Part shown: one piece after another, positions 14,501-22,375 of the stretch
Position numbering within the stretch: the stretch's first letter is position 1
Layout of the letters: the number at the start of each line of letters is the position of its first letter
Source: a virus
Virus record (IMG/VR): IMGVR_UViG_3300047476_000762
Coordinates: 1 to 25,613 of that record
DNA length: 25,613 nt
Direction: 5' to 3' (one strand)
The notes under the pieces: generated by a model
What the model was told of the DNA's origin: nothing
Seen by the model: only the letters and a program-made list of their open reading frames with translations
Database searches by the model: none
Program-made: the position numbers and the translations under genes

Positions 14501-15879
14501 CCAACACCATTGGACAAGCTCCAGGGTGGACAGTAAGTACCAGTCGTGGAACAGGTACAGCGCCTGCAAATGTTCAAACAGGTGACTTCAATGGTGTGTT
14601 TGGAGCATACGCTTACACCGGCGCAACTGCTGGATACAAAGAAACAGCAAGCTGGAGGTTTGTAGCTGATGGAACCGAAGCCGCGTCCAATGGAATTGGT
14701 GGCCAAGCGCAACTGTGGACCAAACGTGACGATGGCGCAAGCACACTGGCACTGCGAGTGGACGCTAACCAAATTGCCACATTCTATGGACAAGTGGCAA
14801 TTGCAAACAGTACAACCAGCAGCACCACCACAGAAGGCGCACTGTATGTGCAAGGTGGTACCAGCATTGGCGGAAACCTGAACGTAAGTCAAGGTGCAAG
14901 AATTAACGATCAGCAGAATGCTAACCGTGACTTCATAGTACGCGGTGGAAATGATGCCACCTTGATCTGGGCTAATACTAGAAGTGCATACAATCAGGTG
15001 CTGATTGGTAACAGTGCAGTTGGTGCTAATCTAGTCACAGGGGCAAAACTACAGATCAATAGTACAGACAGTTTGATGATACCAGTAGGTACCACTGCAC
15101 AGCGACCAGGTGCGGCTCAAGGCTATGGTTCTGCTACAGCAGGCATGATTAGATTCAACAGTCTAACAGCTGACTTAGAATATTACACAGGCACTCAATG
15201 GTACAGTCCGCAGACATCTGCACTTACCGTGGTAACCGACGATCAGTTTTCTGGTAACGGATCACAAACAGAATTTATTATCAGCCGTCCGGCTACTACT
15301 AACGGAACATTTATAACACTAAATGGTGTGGTGCAGCATCCAAGCGTGGCCTACAACACCTTCTCGGGAAATAGCACAGTGGTGTTTACTGAAGCACCAG
15401 CAGTAGGCGATGCAATTGACATTCGCACGGTCACGCTCACATCCGAAGTGGTTGGTCTAAGCGCACCGTTGGGTTATGTGACCGTGGTAACAGAAAACGA
15501 AAGTTTAAAGATTACCACAGGCGAAACACAAGCAAATGTGCGCTATGAATTTTTAAACGATGGTGCTTTGCTGTATCGTCCTGCCAATCTTGCAGTTGGA
15601 CAGAGTCAGACCATTGTGGACAGTTTTGACAAAACTCAAATTCGTAGTGCCAAATATGTTATAAGTGTAGAGCATTTTGGCGAATACGAAACCAGCGAAA
15701 TCATGGTATTACATGATGGCACAACTGCATATCGTACACAGTACAACAAAATATTCACAGGCAACGCAGGGCTGGGCAGTGTAACCGCAGCAGTAGTGGG
15801 TAGCAATGTGTATGTTTATTACACAGGTACCTATACCAGCAATTATGTGAAGTATAAAGCGGATTACATGGGTGTATAA
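11584..15879 (+). CDS. Large modular tail-fibre-type protein (1431 residues)
   Basis: This protein is built from recurring fibre modules. Residues about 44-105 hold the module NGNLSVSGTTQTINS...LINDPLVIFNNG. A TGAFxVxGGAGIxxNLNxGG joint recurs, in varied form, at about 149, 265, 438, 625, 755 and 1083. Two blocks of GNTxxGxxAG-type repeats, like the beta-roll of trimeric adhesins and phage fibres, lie at about 329-398 and 496-579. A second copy of the NLSVLGNTVTIGSQ module starts at about 650. Residues about 1167-1281 carry PVGTTAQRPG...MIRFNS...EYYTGTQW and the TLNGVVQHPSVAYN module. The C-terminal domain (about 1343-1431) has DSFDKTQIRSAKYVISV and EIMVLHDG. It probably assembles as a long trimeric fibre displayed on the virion; trimerisation and receptor binding are inferred. 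No enzyme motif is seen. Confidence 0.7.
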   Translation: MAVTRIKNNQITDATIFANEKIAAQTIVGTLFNPNVTIASNITINGNLSVSGTTQTINSVNTLINDPLVIFNNGYVGSPSYDVGVLVNRNLNPINAAWIWREANVGFAGVLTSETGTTTGSINNTTYANLIIGNTIIDAYSVNSVNVDTGAFQVRGGAGISANLNVGGTGSQFGATGGLTAIDSNVPVLQITQLGSTRYGFMITDTNNNGALALRTTSAKGAEIHTFGGTNKDIYIQPDRLKSIWLPAGNAAVLIDNNINSTLANVGALNVTGSGGIFVGGNLNVGTSASFESGRVYIQAPTTQPNTIALSYGTLYTGLGTNVTAVGGSIGRTSIGDRSTVFGAGAGNTAPGTDNTLVGHMAGGSVSGTNNQFFGTFAGNAISTGSYNVIIGSYDGNVIADQNNQVVIADGAGAPRIRIDAAGNTFVVSGVNSTTANTGAFTVQGGAGIGGNLNIGGALGVASARVILDATQTSIVLAGNTATTYLAADSVLIGQKIGSGTIFGTKSTIVGSEASNTNNNATENTLIGYRAGYSGAGQQTTAIGSQAGLNLLSSATNNQLFGYNAGSQITTGDYNVVLGANTMTGLETVNNNILISDGQGTGRIQVTDTGVTKIFATTQSDSPATGALIVYGGIGVGGNSYVGGNLTVQGNLSVLGNTVTIGSQNLTVQDSIIELHTFANLAPLTVDDGRDVGIRTHYYKGTDQNSFFGFQNSTQNFVWLQNSTEASGVHTGTYGNVQFGSLWLSNTTASGSQTSGALVVKGGIGTGALSYLHSIVVDNSISATGTDAAITFSPTGTSGLVTINPAGITGSINNMNIGTSAPGTGYFKDLFVLASTTPQGRNVEFSGNGYANLSPTGAVKISPQSSNGQSSNMDNVYIGNTTPRQATFTSANVDADFKLTSFTGNSVLFIDSAATSNLAITQRNENFNFQVTANTFSGYMLSVGVAGDTQTPTDTFNIRYQGDAYNPQSTIAANTIGQAPGWTVSTSRGTGTAPANVQTGDFNGVFGAYAYTGATAGYKETASWRFVADGTEAASNGIGGQAQLWTKRDDGASTLALRVDANQIATFYGQVAIANSTTSSTTTEGALYVQGGTSIGGNLNVSQGARINDQQNANRDFIVRGGNDATLIWANTRSAYNQVLIGNSAVGANLVTGAKLQINSTDSLMIPVGTTAQRPGAAQGYGSATAGMIRFNSLTADLEYYTGTQWYSPQTSALTVVTDDQFSGNGSQTEFIISRPATTNGTFITLNGVVQHPSVAYNTFSGNSTVVFTEAPAVGDAIDIRTVTLTSEVVGLSAPLGYVTVVTENESLKITTGETQANVRYEFLNDGALLYRPANLAVGQSQTIVDSFDKTQIRSAKYVISVEHFGEYETSEIMVLHDGTTAYRTQYNKIFTGNAGLGSVTAAVVGSNVYVYYTGTYTSNYVKYKADYMGV

Positions 15880-15887
15880 GGTAAATA
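15880..15887 (+). promoter_or_regulatory. Candidate late promoter (GGTAAATA)
   Basis: A TAAATA core immediately after the stop of the 1431-residue gene, ending 17 bases before the ATG at 15905. Two mismatches make it one of the weaker candidates. Confidence 0.35.
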
Positions 15888-15904
15888 AGGTATAGGAAAC
15901 ACAA

Positions 15905-16090
15905 ATGGCCAATTCATATTTTGAAGTTGATGTAGGAGTGAACGTTGGTGGCGTGAGCATCAACGGCACCACTGGCAATATAACCACTTCTGGAAACATA
16001 ATTCTAAACACAACCACTGTGAATTACAGTGCAAACAGCGTGACTCCAAAAAGCTATGTAGATAACATAGCGGTGGTTTTTGGAGTATAA
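15905..16090 (+). CDS. 61-residue fibre-associated protein with PKSYVD ending
   Basis: This short protein runs MANSYFEVDVGVNVGGVSINGTTGNIT, then repeated strands (ITTSGNIILNTTTVN), and closes with YSANSVTPKSYVDNIAVVFGV. That ending is closely echoed by the 69-residue protein at 24683 (YQANSAIPKSYSDVLSVTFGL), although their N-terminal halves differ. The PKSYVD core resembles the ATKxYVD motif of phage fibres. It lies alone between the two largest genes, after a weak TAGGA ribosome site. Its stop codon is inside the late promoter of the next gene. It could be a fibre tip, cap or assembly helper. Shared sequence with 24683 and tight packing support a real gene. Confidence 0.65.
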   Translation: MANSYFEVDVGVNVGGVSINGTTGNITTSGNIILNTTTVNYSANSVTPKSYVDNIAVVFGV

Positions 16091-16093
16091 ATA
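16086..16093 (+). promoter_or_regulatory. Late promoter, exact TATAAATA, overlapping a stop codon
   Basis: TATAAATA spans the last codons of the 61-residue gene; its TAA (16088-16090) is that gene's stop. The box ends 26 bases before the ATG of the 2056-residue gene, which has AAGG at 16107-16110. Confidence 0.7.
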
Positions 16094-16119
16094 GTTAAAT
16101 TACTACAAGGTAGACAAAG

Positions 16120-19100
16120 ATGGCAAGAAAATCAGTTAAAAATTATATTTTTACACCAGGCGCAGCAAATTCTGGAACAGTGGTAATTCCTGATCCTTAC
16201 AAACTTGGTGACATTCTAATGATCACAAACGTCACACGTAACACTGTGATTTACAATTTTGGTGATCCAACTAGAGGAGGCAGTATTGCGTATACCAACA
16301 ATACCAATGCTACTGCTACCAGTCCTGCAGGCACTGCTCTAAGTTCTGGTAAAACTATCTTTAGTAGTCTAAATAACGGATATACTACAGTTACCTTGAC
16401 ATTTGATACCAGCTCGCATAATGCTGCTGATGTGTTGCAAATCTTTGTTGAAAGCGACGAGTTAAAAATTCGTCCATATGATTTTGGTGTTGACGCTGTT
16501 GAGCGTATGAAAATCGCCGCACCACAGTCACTAATTGATGCGGACTTTGAATACGGTATGCAGCCAACCAAGTGGGTGAGTTTTGCATCCATGAATGACA
16601 TGCCTTGTACCTACGAACTGCCTGGTAGCGATTTAACGCTAGGCGGAAATTTGGGCAGTTATGCTACATTTGTCAGCGGTGGTCTCAATGCTGCTAGTAC
16701 CTTTATTTCTGGAACTCAACAGAACAATATTTGCTTCCAAAATCAGGGCTATGATGTGGCAGGAGCCACATTAACACAAAATGGTCCAAGAGCGATTCTC
16801 AATGGATACTACATGATAGTAGCCCAAGGACAAGCTGGACAGCCAAACTGCGCAGCAGGTACAACATCTATCACACACGATCTACCAGTGACAGTAAAAA
16901 CTGGTGGTATGTATCAGCGTACCTTTACTGTGGGCAATACCGCAGGGTGGAGTCCTGGTGATATTGCCTGCGTGGTTGAAATGCCAGGTGAAGGCGCAGA
17001 TGCAGCAGGTATCGGAGCAAAGGTTATTGGTACTGTGGCTACTACTGCTGTCACAGCCGGTGTGACCACTCTAGCAGCCAACGCTGCAATTTTAACTGCC
17101 AATGCTATTGTTTTGGTTGAAACAGCACAGTTTGGTGTATGGGAAGCCATGGCAGTGGCAGGCGGTACAACCACTACTGCAACAGTGGCACGTAACCTAT
17201 GGGGAACCAATAGTGCAAATGCAGCCATACCAATTGGCTCAAAGATTCGTATTCTAGCAGGGTCAACCACTTATGCTAATGCCAACGTTGAAACCATGCG
17301 TATTGACAGTGTGGATAGCTATAACCAGTTCACAGTAACACGTTCATGGTTTAACGTTAATGCCAGCCCAACGTTTGGTGCAAACTCAATTGTGTTCAAG
17401 GTTAACCACACAGCAAACTCAGCTGCTGTTATGGATGCAGCCAACATTGAAATTGTTCGTGCAACCACGGTGAATCCTCTACAATTAACTGGGCAAGTGA
17501 TTGAACGAGGCAGACTAGGTACTAGACCGCTGAGTGCCGCAGGCCCTGGTAGTCTAGTGGTCATGCTCACAGGTGCATTTGTAGCAGGAAACACTTCAGC
17601 ACAGTCAGTGGTATGTTATGTTCCTAACCACGAAATTGGGCTGGTTTCTAACTCCAACGTGGCCAACTGCTATGTGAGCACCTTGAACTTCAGTCAAGCT
17701 GTTACAGTAAGTAACATTGAAGGGGTATATTTTAACACTATCAACGACAGAAACTATGTAAGATATTATCCAAAAGTACAATTGAATCAACTACCAGGAC
17801 ACCAGTTGAATTCAAATGATCAACAGGCTGTATTACGTCGCGGCGGTATTTACACAGGTGCAAACATTGTGGTAGCCAACGTAACATCTAATGTGGGTTC
17901 TCCAAGTCTGGTGACTGTGAACACAGTTTATTCACATGGATTAACTCCTGGACAGGCTGTGCAAGTGATTCTAGGAACCGGTCCCCAAAGTACAGGACAG
18001 TTCGCCAACATTTACGAGGGCGGTACTGGACAGTTTGTAATCACCAGTACTCCTACTCCTAAGAGCTTTACTTACATAGGCAAACCCAATTTAATTATTC
18101 CTACTTTGCAAACCATTAACTCAGGTACTCCTTTTGTAGGATCCGAGCTGTTTGCCAACGTTACCATGTTCCCGACTGGACTGGTAAAACATCGTCCATT
18201 TGACGGTGGCAATAACATTGGTACAAACACACCAGCACACGGTTATGAAATGACACGTCAGACCAAGAAGTACTTCCGTTACCAATCTGGTAAAGGCACA
18301 ATGTTTACTTCTGGTACACAGTTTATGCCAACCTTCCAGATTGCCAATATTGTTGCAGCAGGAACTTCTATTGGTAGTGCTATTACAATTACCACAGAAA
18401 ATGAACATGGGCTACAGATTGGTGCAAATGTGCAACTGTTCGGAGTTAATTCATCTGGATATAACGCTTTTTATCGTGTGAACACTGTGACTAACAACAA
18501 CCAAGTGACAGTACTAGCCACCGATGTGCTAGGATCAGTAAATCCTAGCTTCACTCGCACAAGAACACAGGCCACTGATTATCAGGGCGTTACATATCCA
18601 CGATTGACCATTGTTAATTGGCACGGTAGCAAAGTGCGTTCTGGTATATTTGATGACGGTAACGGAGTATTCTATGAATACGATGGGTCTACATTCTACG
18701 CAGTAAAGCGCAGCAGTACCAATGATGTAGCAGGTCGTGCAACTGTAGCGGTAAACAGCAATCTCTTGATTGGAGATAAAGATTGCCGTTGGATTGATCA
18801 ACTGGCAACAGGCGATCAAATCGTGATCAAGGGCATGACACACACTATCACCGATGTAGTAACACAGAACATGATGTATATCACTCCGGTATATCGCGGG
18901 GTAGCTAATGCATTTGACACTCGCCTGTGCAGAATCAGTGAAGAGCGTACACCACAGCACGAGTTCAATCTAGACCGAATGGATGGAACTGGCCCAAGCG
19001 GTTACGTGATGGATCTCAAAAGAATGCAAATGATTGGCATTCAGTACACTTGGTACGGTGCTGGTTTTGTTGACTACATGATGCGCGGTATTGATGGTAA

Positions 19101-22100
19101 AATGCTCATGGCACATCGCAGTAAAGGCAACAACATCAATGACGAAGCCTACATGCGCACTGGTAACTTGCCAGCACGTTATCAGGCAGTTAACAAAGGT
19201 GCTCGTACCTGGACCAGTAAAGCAGTAACTCCTGATGCCACAGAAATACAACTGTATGATGTAAGCGAGTTTCCAGCAGCTAATGCTACCTATCCAGTGC
19301 ATGTACAAATTGATAATGAACTGATCAGCTACACTGGTGTATGGCAAGCAAACGGTAACATCACTGGACTATCGCGCGGCGCAACGCTGAGCAATTTTGT
19401 AATGAATGAGACACGAAGCTTATGGAAAGGTAGTAATGCTGGTGTAGCATGGAGTCCTCGTGGTATGCCAAGTAATGCACCTTGGGCAGCGCAAGCATTT
19501 AATCCACGTACAGGTACCTGGGTGGCAATTGCAGGATACAGCGCCGGCAGCCAAGTCACTGCATACAGTAAAGATGGACACAACTGGGTTGCCGGCGGAA
19601 ATCTGCCAAGCAGCAGCAATTGGTTTAACCTTGCATATGGTCAGCTGAATGGGATAGACACATTTGTGGCTATTTCTAATACCAACGGCACTGTGAGCGC
19701 ATACTCACAAGATGACGGGTTGACCTGGACTTCATTGTCCTTGCCTACCACTGCACAATGGTCAGGTCTGTCATACGGACTTGACCAAAACAATGTGCCA
19801 GTGTTTGTGGCTGTGTCAGGACTAGGAACTGTAAGCACTGCTACTGCTTATCTAAAAGTGATTGGTACAGGCTGGGTCGCAGGTGGTGCACTAACAGCTT
19901 CTCAGATGTGGACATCAGTGGCATTTGGTAAAACCACAGGCAATCTTACAGTTACAACTAACAATGTGAGTGCAAGAACCAACTACTTCTGTGCAGTTGG
20001 TGCCGGCGCCAACATGACTACCGCTACTACAATATTCAACTATAGTACAGATGGTGGTGTAACCTGGCTAGCAGGCGCACTGCAATCAGGTGGATACACC
20101 GATGTTGCATTTGGCAACAATACTTGGATTGCAATTGCTGGTGGATTGGGGGGCACAGCAGGCACAGTGGGCAGTTACATTCATGGCAATCCCGCAGTGG
20201 CAACCTGGGCAGCTACCACACTGCCGGCTACCCAAGGCTGGCGCAGCATTATTTGGGGCGAAATTTATGGTATGAACAACACCGCAGTGCCAAGTGTTGG
20301 ACAAGCAGGTCAATGGATGATTGTGAGCGATACCGCATCAACCACAACATTTGGATACATGACCAATCCACATAACCTTGGCCCAGGGGTAGCTCCAACT
20401 TGGCTAAGTGGTACACTAAACACAGCAGGCAGCTACACCAGCGTCTGCTGGGGCAAAGGCATGTTCACAACCTTGGCAAGTGCTCAATGGCAAGTGCCAA
20501 TCAGCGTGTTTGGTAACACATTTGCAACCAGCGAGCTTACAGCCGCAGGCAATTGGAGAGGACTGGCGCAAGGTGACGGTAATGTGGTGTCAGTTGGGTT
20601 CGGGCAAACAGTAGCACAGGTCAGTTACAATGGCGGTCGTACTTGGCAAGCATCAGGAACCATGGCCAGCAGTCAAAACTGGATCGCAGTTGCGTATGCT
20701 CCAGACATGGGACTTGGACAACGAGGAAGATTTGTTGCAGTTAGCAACACCAGCGGTACAACCGTACAATGGCAAGATGCAGTGAATCTAGGCGGATCCT
20801 GGAACACAGTGACCACAGGCGTGGCCAGTCAATCGTACACAGACGTCTGTGTAGTAAACCGAACCTTTGTGGTAGTTGGTACAACAGCCGTGAGCTTGTT
20901 CTCTGCCAACGGTGGCGTAGGTTTCAGTCAGGTAAACTTGCCAAGTAGCAGTAACTGGAGTGGGGTAGCAGGTGGCTTGTTCCCAATCTTCCAAGGTAAC
21001 ACTGGTAACGTTTGGATGGTAGCAGCAGTGAGCAGTACCAGCGGAACCACTGCTGCCTACAGTAATGTGCGTCCTGCAATTCAAGGACTAAGCTCAGCAC
21101 CAGACTCCGGTAACCAAGGACTGAATGTGGTTAGTTTGTGGGGTAGTGCAACGCTCCCAGCCACAGGCACATGGACCTGTATTGGGTATGGTTACAACAG
21201 CTATAGCAACACTGGCAGATTCATTGCTCTGGCAGCCAGCAGTACCAACTCAGCAATCAGTGTGGATGGTGGTAGAACCTGGACAGCAGGCGGCGCACTG
21301 CCAAGCAGCAGCTTATGGCAGCGTGTGGCTTATGGCTCCAATGGTATCTGGGTAGCTGTTGCTAATGATAGAAGCACTGTGGCAGCTTATAGTTTGGATC
21401 AAGGCGCGACCTGGGTGGCCAGTACATTGCCCACAGCATGTAACTGGACCAATGTGGTTTATCAAGATCGTCATCATCATTTCCTTGCTATATCCGGCGA
21501 TGCAACCAACGCCTCTGCAAATGTTTCTTTAAGTAGACCCACAGCAGGTATTGGCATGGAGCATACTGCAAATGCAGGTGTTAAGGTAGTGAGTGTAACT
21601 GCAAGTCCAGACTTGAATCACTGGGGTAGTGCTGTGATCATGGATGGTGGCTTTACAGTTGACCGCACATACACATTTACATACAACGTGACCAACTATC
21701 AAGTGGCATCAGTGGCAGGCGTACCACAAACCATGTTTATGATGAGACTGGCGCCAACTATTAGTAACTCCTTAACTGGAGAACTGGGCGGCAAAGAACT
21801 GATCAACCGTGCGCAGGTTCTATTACAGAGCATGTACATCAACGTTGGTTCAGCTGCTGCACGTTTCTTGGTACAAGGCGTTCTAAATCCAACCAACGTG
21901 TTAAGTGCAAACTGGAGACCGTTGAACGCAACTACAACGTTCTTACAGCCTAGCTTTACACAGTTTGTACCAAATGCACTAGCAGCTTCACCGGTTGGTG
22001 TGCGCCAAATAATCTTTGGTGCAAACACCACTGCAACTGGTATTCAAATTGGCGAAGGCGCAGCATCACATGCTGCAACTGGTGGCGAACAATTGTTCTC

Positions 22101-22290
22101 CATACCAGTTACACAGACCAACTCTGGTTACTTGGATCTAAGTCAAATTAAGGAAATCACCAGTATGGTGCTGCCAGGTATTGGCACATATCCAAATGGT
22201 AACGAAGTATTGGCAATTAACATTGTTCCAATTACAGCAGTTGCTTCAAACGTTGACATTCAGTTGACATTTATTGAATCACAAGCATAA
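16120..22290 (+). CDS. Giant virion protein (2056 residues) with an inserted Asp-box repeat domain
   Basis: The N-terminal part resembles large structural proteins I recall from aquatic T4-like phages: GDILMITNVTRNTVIYNF, then IRPYDFGVDAVERMKIAAPQ and SLIDADFEYGMQPTKW (about 122-152). QTKKYFRYQSGKG (714-726), TWYGAGFVDYMMRGIDGKM and NNINDEAYMRTGNLPARYQ (about 970-1027) are further backbone landmarks, ending at LSRGATLSNF (1084-1093). The backbone seems to resume at EHTANAGVKVVSV (1814) and DLNHWGSAVIMDGGF (about 1831), with RLAPTISN...LGGKELINRAQVLLQS after it. Between them, about 1111-1813, lie 14 propeller-like units with Asp boxes (SxDxGxxW) at residues 1150, 1196, 1309, 1502, 1714 and 1758. 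It probably sits on the virion surface and may bind host glycans; that is inference. A strong palindromic terminator follows. Confidence 0.75.
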   Translation: MARKSVKNYIFTPGAANSGTVVIPDPYKLGDILMITNVTRNTVIYNFGDPTRGGSIAYTNNTNATATSPAGTALSSGKTIFSSLNNGYTTVTLTFDTSSHNAADVLQIFVESDELKIRPYDFGVDAVERMKIAAPQSLIDADFEYGMQPTKWVSFASMNDMPCTYELPGSDLTLGGNLGSYATFVSGGLNAASTFISGTQQNNICFQNQGYDVAGATLTQNGPRAILNGYYMIVAQGQAGQPNCAAGTTSITHDLPVTVKTGGMYQRTFTVGNTAGWSPGDIACVVEMPGEGADAAGIGAKVIGTVATTAVTAGVTTLAANAAILTANAIVLVETAQFGVWEAMAVAGGTTTTATVARNLWGTNSANAAIPIGSKIRILAGSTTYANANVETMRIDSVDSYNQFTVTRSWFNVNASPTFGANSIVFKVNHTANSAAVMDAANIEIVRATTVNPLQLTGQVIERGRLGTRPLSAAGPGSLVVMLTGAFVAGNTSAQSVVCYVPNHEIGLVSNSNVANCYVSTLNFSQAVTVSNIEGVYFNTINDRNYVRYYPKVQLNQLPGHQLNSNDQQAVLRRGGIYTGANIVVANVTSNVGSPSLVTVNTVYSHGLTPGQAVQVILGTGPQSTGQFANIYEGGTGQFVITSTPTPKSFTYIGKPNLIIPTLQTINSGTPFVGSELFANVTMFPTGLVKHRPFDGGNNIGTNTPAHGYEMTRQTKKYFRYQSGKGTMFTSGTQFMPTFQIANIVAAGTSIGSAITITTENEHGLQIGANVQLFGVNSSGYNAFYRVNTVTNNNQVTVLATDVLGSVNPSFTRTRTQATDYQGVTYPRLTIVNWHGSKVRSGIFDDGNGVFYEYDGSTFYAVKRSSTNDVAGRATVAVNSNLLIGDKDCRWIDQLATGDQIVIKGMTHTITDVVTQNMMYITPVYRGVANAFDTRLCRISEERTPQHEFNLDRMDGTGPSGYVMDLKRMQMIGIQYTWYGAGFVDYMMRGIDGKMLMAHRSKGNNINDEAYMRTGNLPARYQAVNKGARTWTSKAVTPDATEIQLYDVSEFPAANATYPVHVQIDNELISYTGVWQANGNITGLSRGATLSNFVMNETRSLWKGSNAGVAWSPRGMPSNAPWAAQAFNPRTGTWVAIAGYSAGSQVTAYSKDGHNWVAGGNLPSSSNWFNLAYGQLNGIDTFVAISNTNGTVSAYSQDDGLTWTSLSLPTTAQWSGLSYGLDQNNVPVFVAVSGLGTVSTATAYLKVIGTGWVAGGALTASQMWTSVAFGKTTGNLTVTTNNVSARTNYFCAVGAGANMTTATTIFNYSTDGGVTWLAGALQSGGYTDVAFGNNTWIAIAGGLGGTAGTVGSYIHGNPAVATWAATTLPATQGWRSIIWGEIYGMNNTAVPSVGQAGQWMIVSDTASTTTFGYMTNPHNLGPGVAPTWLSGTLNTAGSYTSVCWGKGMFTTLASAQWQVPISVFGNTFATSELTAAGNWRGLAQGDGNVVSVGFGQTVAQVSYNGGRTWQASGTMASSQNWIAVAYAPDMGLGQRGRFVAVSNTSGTTVQWQDAVNLGGSWNTVTTGVASQSYTDVCVVNRTFVVVGTTAVSLFSANGGVGFSQVNLPSSSNWSGVAGGLFPIFQGNTGNVWMVAAVSSTSGTTAAYSNVRPAIQGLSSAPDSGNQGLNVVSLWGSATLPATGTWTCIGYGYNSYSNTGRFIALAASSTNSAISVDGGRTWTAGGALPSSSLWQRVAYGSNGIWVAVANDRSTVAAYSLDQGATWVASTLPTACNWTNVVYQDRHHHFLAISGDATNASANVSLSRPTAGIGMEHTANAGVKVVSVTASPDLNHWGSAVIMDGGFTVDRTYTFTYNVTNYQVASVAGVPQTMFMMRLAPTISNSLTGELGGKELINRAQVLLQSMYINVGSAAARFLVQGVLNPTNVLSANWRPLNATTTFLQPSFTQFVPNALAASPVGVRQIIFGANTTATGIQIGEGAASHAATGGEQLFSIPVTQTNSGYLDLSQIKEITSMVLPGIGTYPNGNEVLAINIVPITAVASNVDIQLTFIESQA
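19450..21558 (+). repeat. 14-unit Asp-box/propeller-like repeat region inside the giant gene
   Basis: Each unit of roughly 40-65 residues has the form LPsssnW-x-x-vaYG, then a hydrophobic strand (FVAVS), then SxDxGxtW. Clear LP...W starts are at NLPSSSNW (twice), SLPTTAQW, TLPATQGW, TLPATGTW, ALPSSSLW and TLPTACNW, with more diverged copies between. The first unit is preceded by AWSPRG and the last lacks its closing W strand, the pattern of a ring closed by joining first and last strands. Fourteen units fit two seven-bladed propellers. The blade count is inferred. Confidence 0.65.
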
Positions 22291-22305
22291 AGCAATTGAA
22301 AGAAC

Positions 22306-22331
22306 AAAAAAGGGCCCTAGGGCCCTTTTTT
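22306..22331. terminator. Perfect palindromic, bidirectional-type terminator
   Basis: AAAAAAGGGCCC and GGGCCCTTTTTT flank a central TA, giving a 26-base perfect palindrome with T tracts on both strands. It starts 16 bases after the stop of the 2056-residue gene and ends that unit. Confidence 0.9.
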
Positions 22332-22347
22332 GTTATCTAGCTTTACC

Positions 22348-22355
22348 CATAAATA
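22348..22355 (+). promoter_or_regulatory. Late promoter (CATAAATA) for the C1q-like fibre gene
   Basis: It has seven of eight consensus bases, lies just after the palindromic terminator and ends 20 bases before the ATG at 22376. The following CACTA is shared with the box at 2887. Confidence 0.65.
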
Positions 22356-22375
22356 CACTATAATCTGAGATTGTA

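Noticed and set aside
14278-14892. 204-codon minus-strand frame
   Set aside because: It lies wholly inside the 1431-residue fibre gene, is Cys/Thr-rich as expected from the complement of Thr/Asn/Ala codons, and has no family resemblance.
11584-15879. CRISPR-like or satellite repeats suggested by recurring GGTGG/GGCATTGG patterns
   Set aside because: The repeats are protein-level fibre modules with variable spacing and degenerate DNA; there are no spacers of constant length.
19450-21558. Active sialidase or other glycan hydrolase in the Asp-box region
   Set aside because: Asp boxes are structural. I do not see the arginine triad with FRIP-type motif or an obvious catalytic Tyr/Glu set, so only a binding or structural role is suggested.
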